64,000 bases of DNA from Trichocoleus sp. FACHB-46 (GTDB lineage: Bacteria > Cyanobacteriota > Cyanobacteriia > FACHB-46): positions 124,001 to 188,000 of the forward strand of contig NZ_JACJOD010000032.1 in NCBI RefSeq assembly GCF_014695385.1. The letters are read 5' to 3'. Under the pieces are notes generated by a model that was not told the origin of the DNA, ran no database searches, and saw only the letters and a program-made list of their open reading frames with translations. Made by a program: the position numbers and the translations under genes. This document shows positions 1-8,030 of this stretch, piece after piece. Numbering within the stretch: the first letter of the stretch is position 1; each line of letters begins with the position of its first letter.

Positions 1-741
1 TGAAATACCGCCCGTTACAGAAACTTCGCCCTTAGCGTTAAAAATAGGGAACTTGACAGAGAGATAAGTATGTAAACCGTCAGCCTGGGGTGCCAACTCC
101 TCTACCGTGATTGCTTTGCCAGAGGTCAATAGGATTTGGTCGTTTCTCCAGTGCTCATCAGCGACATGTTGGGGAAAGAGATCATGACTGCTCTTGCCGC
201 AAATCTGTTCGGCACTCATCCCTGTCAAAATTTCAAACTGGCGGTTCACACGGGTTAGCCGACCTTGGGTATCCCTGAGGTAAATAATGGCAGGACAGTT
301 GTCAATAATGGCCTGTAACTCTGCTTCATTTTCGCGCAGGGCTGCCTCGGCTTGCTTGCGTTGGGTAATGTCTTCAGCCAGTAGCATGACGCCCACGATG
401 GCACCCGATCGATCTTGCCAAGAGCAAATTTTCCATTGTCGCCAAGCGATCGCCCGATCTGATCGTTGAAACTGTTCTTCGACACAAAGTTCTGTGGCTT
501 CAGCCAAACACTGTTGGTGAGCAGCACTCAAGGGATGACAGTGCTGAGGAAAAAATTCGTAATGCGATCGCCCTGTGATATCTAGCTGATCTAACCCCAA
601 GTCACTCAACCACCGCTGACTGGTGATGAGATAGTTCATGTCGCGATCGAGCAGGGCGGCAGCAAAGGGGAGATTCTCAACAAATAGATAGCAGAGTTCC
701 TCACGCTGTAAGTGACTGGAGGCAGAGAGGTTCTGAGGCAT
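1..741 (-). CDS. PAS-domain signalling protein, C-terminus outside window
   Basis: The gene starts at the ATG on the minus strand at 741 and runs open to base 1, so 247 codons are visible and the C-terminal output domain is missing. Two PAS-type units can be read. The first follows the N-terminus. It ends in a PAC-like segment with VMLLAEDITQRKQAEAALRE, the usual PAS-to-PAS linker. The second starts with LQAIIDNCPAIIYLRDTQG. Proteins of this build in cyanobacteria are sensor histidine kinases or diguanylate cyclases. Which one applies cannot be decided from this window. Confidence 0.8.
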   Translation of the reverse strand, partial: MPQNLSASSHLQREELCYLFVENLPFAAALLDRDMNYLITSQRWLSDLGLDQLDITGRSHYEFFPQHCHPLSAAHQQCLAEATELCVEEQFQRSDRAIAWRQWKICSWQDRSGAIVGVMLLAEDITQRKQAEAALRENEAELQAIIDNCPAIIYLRDTQGRLTRVNRQFEILTGMSAEQICGKSSHDLFPQHVADEHWRNDQILLTSGKAITVEELAPQADGLHTYLSVKFPIFNAKGEVSVTGGIS

Positions 742-1204
742 GCTAGACAATTTCTTCTTGCGCTAGGTTAATCACAACTGTTGTAGCTACAGCATCTCTA
801 TCTATCCGTAGTCAGCCTGACCATAGATGGACAGACAGTTGATCAGTATCACGGCTGGGGAAGGGTAAACATCCGTGGAATCTATGATGATTTGAGCAAG
901 AATTAATTCGCAATTATTTCGGCACTATAAATTTTTACGGTTACCTAGCCCTGGCAGGGCTTAGCCGCCACGCAGGTTCATCAATTCTGCCTAGAGTCCT
1001 GTTGAAGCCGAGCGATCTAGAGTGTGATGAGCTTTCAAGATCGCTTTCCACCTGTAGAGAAAAATTGGAGTAGATTGGCCAGATTCGGGAAAACTGTAAT
1101 TCAGTGGTTTTGGCTAAGCTCTTATGTCTCGTCTCAGCGATCGCGCCTTTCATATCCTGCAAACCGAAATCTAGAATTGCGCTAGCAATGATGCTGCGGG
1201 CCAA
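742..1204. other. Intergenic region, no gene recognised
   Basis: This 463-base gap lies between two divergently transcribed genes, so it should hold both promoters. No convincing -35/-10 pair, RNA or repeat was recognised. The open frame on the minus strand at 941-1204 has low-complexity basic content and no recognisable domain. Confidence 0.4.
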
Positions 1205-2464
1205 GTGCAGAAAGAAATTGTGCTACGACGGCTAGAGAGACTGCGATCGCAGATGGGTGTACCTGTGGCTGAAGCGGAATTACGCCAGGTGATTAGTGAT
1301 ATTTTTCCAGAGTTTAGTCATAAGGCGATCAAGCAAGCGTTAAGGGCAAATCGTCCTCCTGGAATTTGGAGTAAGGTCAAGCTCGTGACTGTGACCACTG
1401 TCGGTGTAGTCGGTGGGATTTATGTCCTCAACTTGCCGTTTCCCATGATTCGGATTCCGGTGGCTAAAGTTGCACCGTTTCTCCTGTTCCCCAGCTACCT
1501 CAGCATGGACCACAACTACCGACAAGCAATTTCCTTAGTAGAGCAGTCAGATCAACTGGTCAATCGCGCCACCAGTGCTGCCGATATTGGCTTGGGAGCC
1601 GAAAAGGTCAAGTTAGCCCAAACGCATTTGGATGCCTTACCTGTGTGGTTTTTAGGCTATAGTCCCCGAACCTATTGCGGATTTTTTCAGTGCGGTTGGC
1701 GCTTCACGTTAGATGAGTTTAAAACAGCCCGCAAAAGTATCGGGCGTATGGAAGCGAAAGTCTTTCAGGAGCAGAATGCCCAAACACAACTAGAAACGAG
1801 TGACAAAGCACTGAATACTGCCAAGCGAGAATATCAACAAGCCAAAGCTTCCGCCGCCAAAGCAGATGCGATCGCTGACTGGCAAACGGCGCTCGATCAG
1901 CTGCAACAAGTCCCTTCTGCTACCTTGGCGGGTCGGATGGCTCAAATTAAATTGGTGGCCAGTCAACGGGATTTTGAGCAAGTTACAGGTTTTGCTGCTG
2001 GTAGTGCCCGCACTGATACATTGATGAATGCTGGAATGCAGTTAGCCTTGAGAGCCGCACAACTTGGCCAAAATTCTCCCCATCAAGCCGCAAAATGGGA
2101 GCAGATAGTAGCGTTATGGGAAGATGCGGTTACACAAGTGGAGCAGGCTGGTTTGGCCGATCCCGGCTATGTAGCCTCCCGGTCTTTATTGGCAGACTAC
2201 AAGAAAAATTTGGCGATCGTGCGGATTCGACTAGAGGCAGAACGAGACTCTGCCGCAGCCCTAGAAGCAGCACAAAGGACGACTCGCTCGTTTTTAGCGT
2301 CTGCTACAAGGGAAAACTTCTCTACCAATCGGGGCTATCTCCTCAGCGAACTGCAAGGCATTAGGGATCAGCTAGGCAAAGTTCAGCCTGGAACAACCGC
2401 TTATGCTGAAGCCCAAGCATTGTCGCAATCAGCTCAGAAAAAATTGCAGCAATTACAACCATGA
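1205..2464 (+). CDS. Conserved membrane-anchored coiled-coil protein of unknown function
   Basis: A 419-residue protein starting with GTG at 1205; an in-frame ATG at 1253 is the alternative start. Residues about 58-98 hold one long or two short hydrophobic segments. Residues 1-55 are predicted cytoplasmic and basic. After the membrane part comes a Cys/Trp/aromatic-rich stretch (GYSPRTYCGFFQCGW, residues 151-165), then an extended Ala/Gln/Glu-rich helical region to the C-terminus that resembles coiled coil or TPR-like helices. I know no named family with an assigned function. The two cysteines in the aromatic segment are a possible disulphide or metal pair, by inference only. Confidence 0.75.
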   Translation: MQKEIVLRRLERLRSQMGVPVAEAELRQVISDIFPEFSHKAIKQALRANRPPGIWSKVKLVTVTTVGVVGGIYVLNLPFPMIRIPVAKVAPFLLFPSYLSMDHNYRQAISLVEQSDQLVNRATSAADIGLGAEKVKLAQTHLDALPVWFLGYSPRTYCGFFQCGWRFTLDEFKTARKSIGRMEAKVFQEQNAQTQLETSDKALNTAKREYQQAKASAAKADAIADWQTALDQLQQVPSATLAGRMAQIKLVASQRDFEQVTGFAAGSARTDTLMNAGMQLALRAAQLGQNSPHQAAKWEQIVALWEDAVTQVEQAGLADPGYVASRSLLADYKKNLAIVRIRLEAERDSAAALEAAQRTTRSFLASATRENFSTNRGYLLSELQGIRDQLGKVQPGTTAYAEAQALSQSAQKKLQQLQP

Positions 2465-2587
2465 AAGGTAAGGAGTCAGGAGCGAAGGGTGAGAAGGTAG
2501 CGATCGCTCATCTTCAGCACTCACCCCTAGATTGAGGATCAAACTCAGCCGCAGCATTAAGGTTGAAAAACAGCTCGTAATAAACCT

Positions 2588-3406
2588 ATGCTGATCCACA
2601 TCATTGCCGATTATGGACAAGGCGACCTCGCTTTTGCGGAAGTCGTGCAGCGCATCAGACTGTATTTACCAGACGCTGAACCGATCCTTACCCCTGTTCC
2701 CGCCTTTTCTACGCTAGCAGCGGGCTTTTGTGTGGCCCAGCTAGGTCTCAATGAAGCTCCCGCTGGCACCATCATTTATCACAACGTTGCGCCTCGCCAG
2801 GATGACGAGCAAGCCCGTACAGAAAATGCTGGGGAGCGGCTGGCTTTTGCCCGCCTGCCCAATGGAGTACGGGTCATGGGAGTCAATGCAGGGCACGCTT
2901 TCTCCTTTGTGCGGGATGCGGCAGCAGAGTTGCGTTGGGCCGCAGTAGCCGCCGAAGGCTCCCAGTTTCGATCGCGCGATCTCTTTCCTCAAGCCGCTGC
3001 TGCGATCGCTCTGGGGCAACCAGAAGCGCTAGATGATGTCCTAGAGCCAACGGATATTCCTGATATTCCAGAGAACTGTATCGCTTACATTGATGGTTAC
3101 GGCAACTTAAAGACCACTATTAAACAGAGCGATCGCAAAGCTGAGGTTGGCTCCGCAATCTCTGTGCGAATTGGTGACACAGAGCAAACCGCGATCGCCA
3201 GTGATGGTAGTTTTGCTGTAGAACCAGGGCAGATCGCTTTTGCGCCAGGTAGTAGCGGCTGGACAGATTCCGCAGGTCAAGAAACTCAATGGATGGAGTT
3301 ATTTTTGCGGGGGCACAGTGCTTGGGAAGCATTTGGCAGACCAGCAGTCGGGTCACAGATTCAAATTCGAGAGCGAATTTTAGCTGGCAATAGCGGTCCT
3401 GCTTGA
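2588..3406 (+). CDS. SAM hydroxide adenosyltransferase / SAM hydrolase-like protein (DUF62 family)
   Basis: The 272-residue protein matches the family that converts S-adenosyl-methionine and water to adenosine and methionine; the fluorinase-type halogenases are relatives. Visible family features are the N-terminal Asp-Tyr-Gly (DYGQGD, residues 8-13), the loop GVNAGHAFSF (98-107), SRDLFP (129-134, where the family often has GRD-F-P) and the domain-linking YIDGYGNLKTT (167-177, equivalent to the D-x-F/Y-GN-x-T motif). A C-terminal beta-barrel domain follows to residue 272. Length is normal for the family. The next gene, menH-like, lies 51 bases downstream on the same strand. Substrate was not tested; halide use cannot be judged from sequence. 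Confidence 0.8.
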   Translation: MLIHIIADYGQGDLAFAEVVQRIRLYLPDAEPILTPVPAFSTLAAGFCVAQLGLNEAPAGTIIYHNVAPRQDDEQARTENAGERLAFARLPNGVRVMGVNAGHAFSFVRDAAAELRWAAVAAEGSQFRSRDLFPQAAAAIALGQPEALDDVLEPTDIPDIPENCIAYIDGYGNLKTTIKQSDRKAEVGSAISVRIGDTEQTAIASDGSFAVEPGQIAFAPGSSGWTDSAGQETQWMELFLRGHSAWEAFGRPAVGSQIQIRERILAGNSGPA

Positions 3407-3419
3407 ATCGAAAAACCAC

Positions 3420-3425
3420 TATAAT
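3420..3425 (+). promoter_or_regulatory. Candidate -10 box upstream of menH
   Basis: A consensus TATAAT lies 32 bases before the menH start, in the short gap after the SAM hydrolase-like gene. No good -35 hexamer stands at 16-18 bases upstream, so this is only a candidate for an independent menH promoter. Confidence 0.35.
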
Positions 3426-3457
3426 GCCGAGAACAGGCGATCGCAGAGCCGCGAATC

Positions 3458-4324
3458 ATGGCAGGGAAAACTACACTGGGTAACTATCACTGGCATTACT
3501 CTCTACAAGGTGATCCCAGTCAACCATTAGTTTTGTTTTTGCATGGCTTTTTGGGCGACTGTCATGATTTTGACTCTGTCATCTCCTTGCTAGCCAATCA
3601 GTTTTGCTGCTTAGCTGTGGACTTGCCAGGACATGGAAAAACGAAGGTCAGAGGTGGCAATGAACCTTACGCCATGCCGCAGACCGCTCAAGGGTTAGTT
3701 CAGCTTTTAGAACAATTAGAGATTTCTCCTTGTTCCTTAGTTGGCTATTCGATGGGTGGACGGCTGGCGTTATATCTAGCCCTCAATTTTCCTCAATTTT
3801 TTCATCGAGTCGGGTTAGAGTCAGCTTCGCCCGGACTCAAAACTGCTGCCGAGCGATCGCAACGCCGCGACCATGATGCCCGACTCGCCGAGCAATTAGA
3901 AACAGAGAATTTTTCCGATTTCCTGAGGCGATGGTATGACCAACCGCTTTTCACCTCCCTCAAGCAGCACCCAGATTTTGAGCAGATCGTAGAACGTCGC
4001 TTAGACAATCATCCTCAGGAACTGGCCCAATCTCTCCGCTATCTGAGTACAGGGCGGCAACCTTCTTTATGGGAGCGCTTACCAGAGAATCAACTGCCGT
4101 TGCTGTTGCTAGTAGGTGAACAGGATACGAAATTTAGAGCTATCAACACAGAAATGGCAAACTTATGTCCTAAAACTACATTGAGCATCTTGCCCAACTG
4201 CGGTCATAATATCCACTGGGAAAATCCCCACCGATTTGCTCAGCAACTGAGACAATTTTTGGCGATCGCACCTGATGCTAGCAAGGACACCCAGAGACAA
4301 AATCTATGCAATATCAATATTTAG
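3458..4324 (+). CDS. menH: Alpha/beta hydrolase, probable MenH (SHCHC synthase)
   Basis: The 288-residue protein has the alpha/beta-hydrolase order: oxyanion-loop HGFLGDCHDF (29-38), DLPGHGKT (55-62), nucleophile elbow GYSMGGR (Ser98), an acid in GEQDTKF near residue 230, and the catalytic His in CGHNIHWENP near 253. The HGFLG, PGHG and GYSMGGR blocks are typical of MenH, 2-succinyl-6-hydroxy-2,4-cyclohexadiene-1-carboxylate synthase, which acts in menaquinone/phylloquinone synthesis; cyanobacteria use phylloquinone in photosystem I. No other men gene lies nearby, so the assignment rests on the family motifs. A related esterase function is the alternative. The 3' end overlaps the next gene by 19 bases in another frame. 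Confidence 0.75.
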   Translation: MAGKTTLGNYHWHYSLQGDPSQPLVLFLHGFLGDCHDFDSVISLLANQFCCLAVDLPGHGKTKVRGGNEPYAMPQTAQGLVQLLEQLEISPCSLVGYSMGGRLALYLALNFPQFFHRVGLESASPGLKTAAERSQRRDHDARLAEQLETENFSDFLRRWYDQPLFTSLKQHPDFEQIVERRLDNHPQELAQSLRYLSTGRQPSLWERLPENQLPLLLLVGEQDTKFRAINTEMANLCPKTTLSILPNCGHNIHWENPHRFAQQLRQFLAIAPDASKDTQRQNLCNINI

Positions 4325-4599
4325 CCGGATTGATTGTTTTTGCAGGCGTTGGCTCCTTTCTGCTCACCGATACCATTGATTTTTTTCGAGACCTAAAACG
4401 CCGCGATCGCCGTAGCCGTTGGTATGTAGATCTCCTCCGACTTCTGTTTTTGGCTGGAATTACCACAATTGGTTATAAAATTGCTTCAGAAACATTCCGA
4501 AGTTCTCAAGATCAAGTCAGCTTTCTTGCGATCGGTTTGGTAGGAGCAGTTGTAGCCTATTTAGTTACTCAAGGCACTAAGGATCTCAGAAATTCCTAA
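4306..4599 (+). CDS. Small integral membrane protein, unknown function
   Basis: A 97-residue protein whose ATG lies inside the last codons of menH, so the two are probably translationally coupled. Three hydrophobic segments are visible: about residues 5-22, 45-62 and 72-90, separated by a basic loop rich in Arg (KRRDRRSRWY, 32-41). I recognise no named family. The strong inverted repeat at 4615-4687 follows directly and closes the unit. Confidence 0.65.
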   Translation: MQYQYLAGLIVFAGVGSFLLTDTIDFFRDLKRRDRRSRWYVDLLRLLFLAGITTIGYKIASETFRSSQDQVSFLAIGLVGAVVAYLVTQGTKDLRNS

Positions 4600-4614
4600 G
4601 GATTCTGTTCTATT

Positions 4615-4687
4615 GAATATTAGTAGGGGCGTAGCTACTAGGCTTTCCCTAGCTCAATGCCTGAATGCTAAACCCCTACTAATATTC
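4615..4687. terminator. Bidirectional terminator, 15-bp inverted repeat
   Basis: Perfect arms at 4615-4629 and 4673-4687 flank a 43-base loop. The repeat sits between the plus-strand membrane protein gene and the convergent AMIN/serine hydrolase gene. Arm content (TAGTAGGGG / CCCCTACTA) resembles interspersed cyanobacterial repeats, so it may be a repeat used as terminator. Confidence 0.6.
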
Positions 4688-4707
4688 TTCAAGGATATCT
4701 GCTTTGT

Positions 4708-6021
4708 TTAGGGATTGGGTTGATTGACCGAAGCAGTACGAGGTGCCTGATCCAAGTAAGTGTAGACAATGCGAGACACATCCTGGATAAAGTCTCTAGC
4801 GGCTGGGTCGTCGTAAGCGCTTTCCACTAAGATAGCGGCGAGATAGTGTTTGCCATTAGGCATGACGACAATTCCAGCATCTCCAAGAAGGAAGCCAATA
4901 TCTCCAGTTTTATGCGCGATCGTGGCTCCTCGTCCCAACCCGACAGGCAGGAGTTTACGATTTTTAACTCGTTGCAAAATGCCGATCGCTTGGGCTTGAC
5001 TCCTAGAAGAGAGCAACTTCTGCTGATCTAGCATGGCCAATAGGCGGGTCAACTCTTTAGCAGTGGTGGTATTGGTGCCGCGTAAGTCAGGGAGCCAATT
5101 GCGAATCACGGTTTTCTCCAGCCCCCAACTGCGGAAACGTTGGTTAAGCACCTGGATACCACCCATGCGCTTGATGATCATGTTGGTAGCAGTGTTGTCA
5201 CTGATGGTAATCATCTTCGTGGCAGTTTCCAACGCCGTGAATTTGCTGCCCACAGGGAGATCTTGCATCTCTCCTGAGCCGCCGACAACCATATCTCGCG
5301 TCATGGTCAAGGTTTCGTTGAGCTTGATTTTGCCAGCATCTACATCTTGGAAAAAGGCGATCAAGATGGGCAATTTAATAATGCTGGCAGTCGCGTAGAC
5401 TTTGTCTCCGTTCAAATCCAAATAATTGCCAGTCTCCATATCCAGAAATGAAATTCCGGAGCGAAGGGATGAGTATTTAGAGATACGGAGCGAGGATACT
5501 CGCTGTTGTAACCAAGTTAGAGGCCTCCCTGCTGGGATCAAGCCACCGAAAGTTTCAGGAGGCGGGGCGACAGTGGCGATCGCCTGCGGCACATTACTCG
5601 GAGGATTGGCGATCGCACTGGTGGGTTGGGGCGTGGGCAACTTCACCGTCCACCGAGTTAAGGAACTGCCTCTAACCTGAACTTGCTGCGGGTCCACCGT
5701 ATATCCCGGTGCTAATTCCACGACGAATCGGGCTGTCTGGGCATTGAACTGACCCGTCCGCACTGCTTGTACGGTACCTCCAATCACTTGGCTGGTTTTG
5801 GGTCGTCCCAAGCGGATACCAGGTAGATCAATTACAACACGGCTAGGGTTGGCAATCAGTTGAGCCGTTGGTTGCACTCCTTCATCAGTGCTAATCTCTA
5901 ACTGATTCTGGCGGGCGTCAAACCGCCAAGATTGCAAAACATCGGCGTGGGCAGGAGCTGAAAGTAAAAGCGTACCGACTAAACCGGGCACAAACCAGGG
6001 AAACTTGGCAACTGTTTGCAT
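4708..6021 (-). CDS. AMIN domain plus class A beta-lactamase-fold serine hydrolase
   Basis: From the ATG at 6021 the protein starts with a signal peptide ending near SAPAHA-D; the in-frame TTG at 6063 would add 14 residues before it. I prefer 6021. In numbering from 6063, an AMIN domain (about 42-142), which localises periplasmic cell-wall enzymes, is followed by a Pro-rich linker and a penicillin-recognising fold with SIIK (Ser227/Lys230), SDN (288-290) and KTG (385-387). The class A omega-loop Glu (ExxLN) is not seen: the equivalent segment reads LPDLRGTNTT. Hydrolytic beta-lactamase activity is therefore doubtful, and a peptidoglycan-related acyl enzyme is the likelier role (inference). 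Confidence 0.8.
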   Translation of the reverse strand: MQTVAKFPWFVPGLVGTLLLSAPAHADVLQSWRFDARQNQLEISTDEGVQPTAQLIANPSRVVIDLPGIRLGRPKTSQVIGGTVQAVRTGQFNAQTARFVVELAPGYTVDPQQVQVRGSSLTRWTVKLPTPQPTSAIANPPSNVPQAIATVAPPPETFGGLIPAGRPLTWLQQRVSSLRISKYSSLRSGISFLDMETGNYLDLNGDKVYATASIIKLPILIAFFQDVDAGKIKLNETLTMTRDMVVGGSGEMQDLPVGSKFTALETATKMITISDNTATNMIIKRMGGIQVLNQRFRSWGLEKTVIRNWLPDLRGTNTTTAKELTRLLAMLDQQKLLSSRSQAQAIGILQRVKNRKLLPVGLGRGATIAHKTGDIGFLLGDAGIVVMPNGKHYLAAILVESAYDDPAARDFIQDVSRIVYTYLDQAPRTASVNQPNP

Positions 6022-6356
6022 GTCGAGGGTAGGAAACGTGTGAGCAGGAGCGAGGAAAATCAAGGTGAAAGCGAAGGAGCCATCTCCCTAGCTATTGAAC
6101 AATGATTGTGGCGCGATCGCATCCCTGAATAAATTGGAGGAACTGCCTATCAGTCGTATCTCGTTCCTCGTTTGTTCCACTATCTCGACCAAATTCTTAA
6201 TCTAAAATCATGCTCCTGGTAATAGATGTAGCGAACCAGGAATCTCAAAAAATTTGAATAAACCGGAAGTTTTAACCCGCTAGGTTTAAATCACTGAAAC
6301 TAGAATCTTAATTAACCAGTTGCGATTGTAGTTAACTGTAGTTATAAGCTTTGATC

Positions 6357-6629
6357 TTAAACTACTGCGTTGGCTGTGAGACCTGGCTCAGTGAGAAATG
6401 CTTGGAGGAGCGCGATCGCTTTAGCAAACACATTTTCGGGGGCGCGATCGCAGGTGCATCCGAGCAGACGTTGTTGGCTGTCACGAATTTCTGATTGCCA
6501 AAAGCCCGTAGAAGCGGCGCTGACTTCAATGGCAAATTGTTGTTGGCTAGCAGTACTGACCTGAAAATGCCAGGAACCAGGTGCAGTTGCGGTAACTTTG
6601 ATGTTCTGCTTTTTGAAGTCAATCTTCAT
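6357..6629 (-). CDS. Small conserved-looking protein of unknown function
   Basis: A 90-residue protein with ATG at 6629. It begins with a Lys-rich strand (MKIDFKKQNIKV) and alternates beta-type segments (GSWHFQVST, QFAIEVSA) before a C-terminal helix (VFAKAIALLQAFL). It has no signal peptide or membrane segment. The HIP1 sites inside and the normal cyanobacterial codon use support a real gene. No family recognised. Confidence 0.55.
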   Translation of the reverse strand: MKIDFKKQNIKVTATAPGSWHFQVSTASQQQFAIEVSAASTGFWQSEIRDSQQRLLGCTCDRAPENVFAKAIALLQAFLTEPGLTANAVV

Positions 6630-6832
6630 AAAATCCTTTGCTTCATGCTTGCTTCACGATTACTTCATAGTTGTCTCACACTTCCTAGCGTATTTAGTTC
6701 AGTAGAATCTGGGATTTTTGATGAAAAATACGGCAAAAGTGCGTAAGTACTCAGTCCAAAATTTTTCTCTCAAAAATCTTTAAGTGTTTTTTCGCTTTTG
6801 AGGAATAAGTTGCATGGCGATCGCTTCTCGCT

Positions 6833-7165
6833 TCAAGGCCAGTCTTGAGCTGCTTGCTCTAAAACATAAGCTGACACAGCTTGAACCTGCGACGCACTTA
6901 AACGCTCTTGGAAGGCAGGCATGTTGTTTTTGCCACTAGTTACGAGAGCCGCGATCGCCTCCAAGGAGTCTACTTTATATTTCTTCAGTGCTTTCTGCTT
7001 CAGAGTTTTACCGCGACGAATAATATTGCCACCATTGGCATGGCATCCAGCACAGTGAATCTGGAAAAGTTCTGCTCCCTGATTCACATCCGCAGCCCCA
7101 GCGGAGCTAGGGGCACCACTCAAAATAATAAGGATCACTATAAGGAGAGCTATTAGTTGCTTCAT
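6833..7165 (-). CDS. petJ: Cytochrome c6-like soluble electron carrier
   Basis: The 110-residue precursor has a signal peptide (about 1-24, cut near AGA-ADV), giving a mature class I cytochrome c of about 86 residues as expected. Haem attachment is C38-A-G-C41-H42. The axial Met82 lies in KNNMPAF, and the C-terminal helix is AVSAYVLEQAAQDW. Cytochrome c6 carries electrons between the cytochrome b6f complex and photosystem I in the thylakoid lumen, in place of plastocyanin. The ordering of HCAGCH, ALKKY and MPAF is c6-type. It could be one of the low-potential c6B/c6C paralogues, whose partners are less clear, so the symbol is tentative. Confidence 0.85.
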   Translation of the reverse strand: MKQLIALLIVILIILSGAPSSAGAADVNQGAELFQIHCAGCHANGGNIIRRGKTLKQKALKKYKVDSLEAIAALVTSGKNNMPAFQERLSASQVQAVSAYVLEQAAQDWP

Positions 7166-7210
7166 AAATCAAGTTTTCCTACAATCTAGGCTAAGCAAGA
7201 GAAGAAAGTT

Positions 7211-7516
7211 TTAGTCATCACCCGTTTCCGAGCTAGTTTCTGAGCTTGTTTCGGATACTTCTCCCATTGCCCATGCTTCTCCATTCTCGATCGCTTCTTG
7301 GAGAAAGCGTATGGCTAAACGTTTGTAAGCACCAGGCCCCACAAATTGTGGATAAGTATGGGAGCGACTATAAACCCAGACCAAGTCTTCTCCCTCAAAA
7401 ATTCGGATATCTTGCAATAGGCTTTTGCATTGCGGTTGCAGAGATTTAGCAGTGTTTAAGGCATCTGTCCAACGGCCAAACTCTTGAGAGAAGTTACGGG
7501 TAACAACTTTGAACAT
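7211..7516 (-). CDS. Hypothetical small protein with Ser/Glu/Thr-repeat tail
   Basis: A protein of about 101 residues from the ATG at 7516; the preceding GTG at 7519 is in frame. The body reads as a compact alpha/beta protein (FGRWTDALNTAKSL, IRIFEGEDLVWVYSRSHTYPQFVGPGAYKRLA). The acidic tail repeats SSET twice. Family not recognised. It is 46 bases upstream of the cytochrome gene on the same strand and could be co-transcribed with it. Confidence 0.55.
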   Translation of the reverse strand: MFKVVTRNFSQEFGRWTDALNTAKSLQPQCKSLLQDIRIFEGEDLVWVYSRSHTYPQFVGPGAYKRLAIRFLQEAIENGEAWAMGEVSETSSETSSETGDD

Positions 7517-7519
7517 CAC

Positions 7520-8030
7520 ACTTAGTATTTTTAAGCACCTGCATTAATTTAGTATCCCTCACTTGAGCTTAGATTAAGCAAGGTTTTATCACCAACAATA
7601 CTTTCATTCATTTCGCGCTCATTGTAAATAAATGCAAATTTTTATCGTGCATCCCCAAAAAAGTTTCTAATTTTTCTGATGAAGCAAATTTTTCTAGTAA
7701 TACAGTATGGATTGACTCAAAATAGAGCTATTTTAGTAGCTCCTAAACATTGAAAAATGGTATAAACCAAGGAGCAAATCAATATATTGGCTGCGATCTG
7801 TATCAAAAAAAGTGAAATTTTTATAAAGGGTTCCCATTGCTTTAATCATATTAAATATTCCTTGACATCTACCATAGTCTTGGAGATAAATGATTAGTAT
7901 TAGATTTTGGTGAGTATAATCCTCAGATAAAATTAATAAATTTAGGATTTTGAGAGTTTAATGTCCAGAGTTGAAAGGGAATTCGGTTGAGCAAGCAATC
8001 ACTGTATCAGCTCCCTAGTAGTAGCCAGAC
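7520..8030. other. AT-rich intergenic region with candidate promoter
   Basis: This 511-base divergent gap is clearly more AT-rich than its neighbours. A TTGACA at 7862-7867 is followed after 17 bases by GATAAA (7885-7890), and a consensus TATAAT stands at 7915-7920. Either could start the glycosyltransferase transcript, leaving a leader of over 100 bases. No gene was seen. Confidence 0.4.

Noticed and set aside
941-1204. Minus-strand frame of 87 codons before the gene at 1205
   Set aside because: Composition unlike neighbouring genes and no domain; probably promoter sequence.
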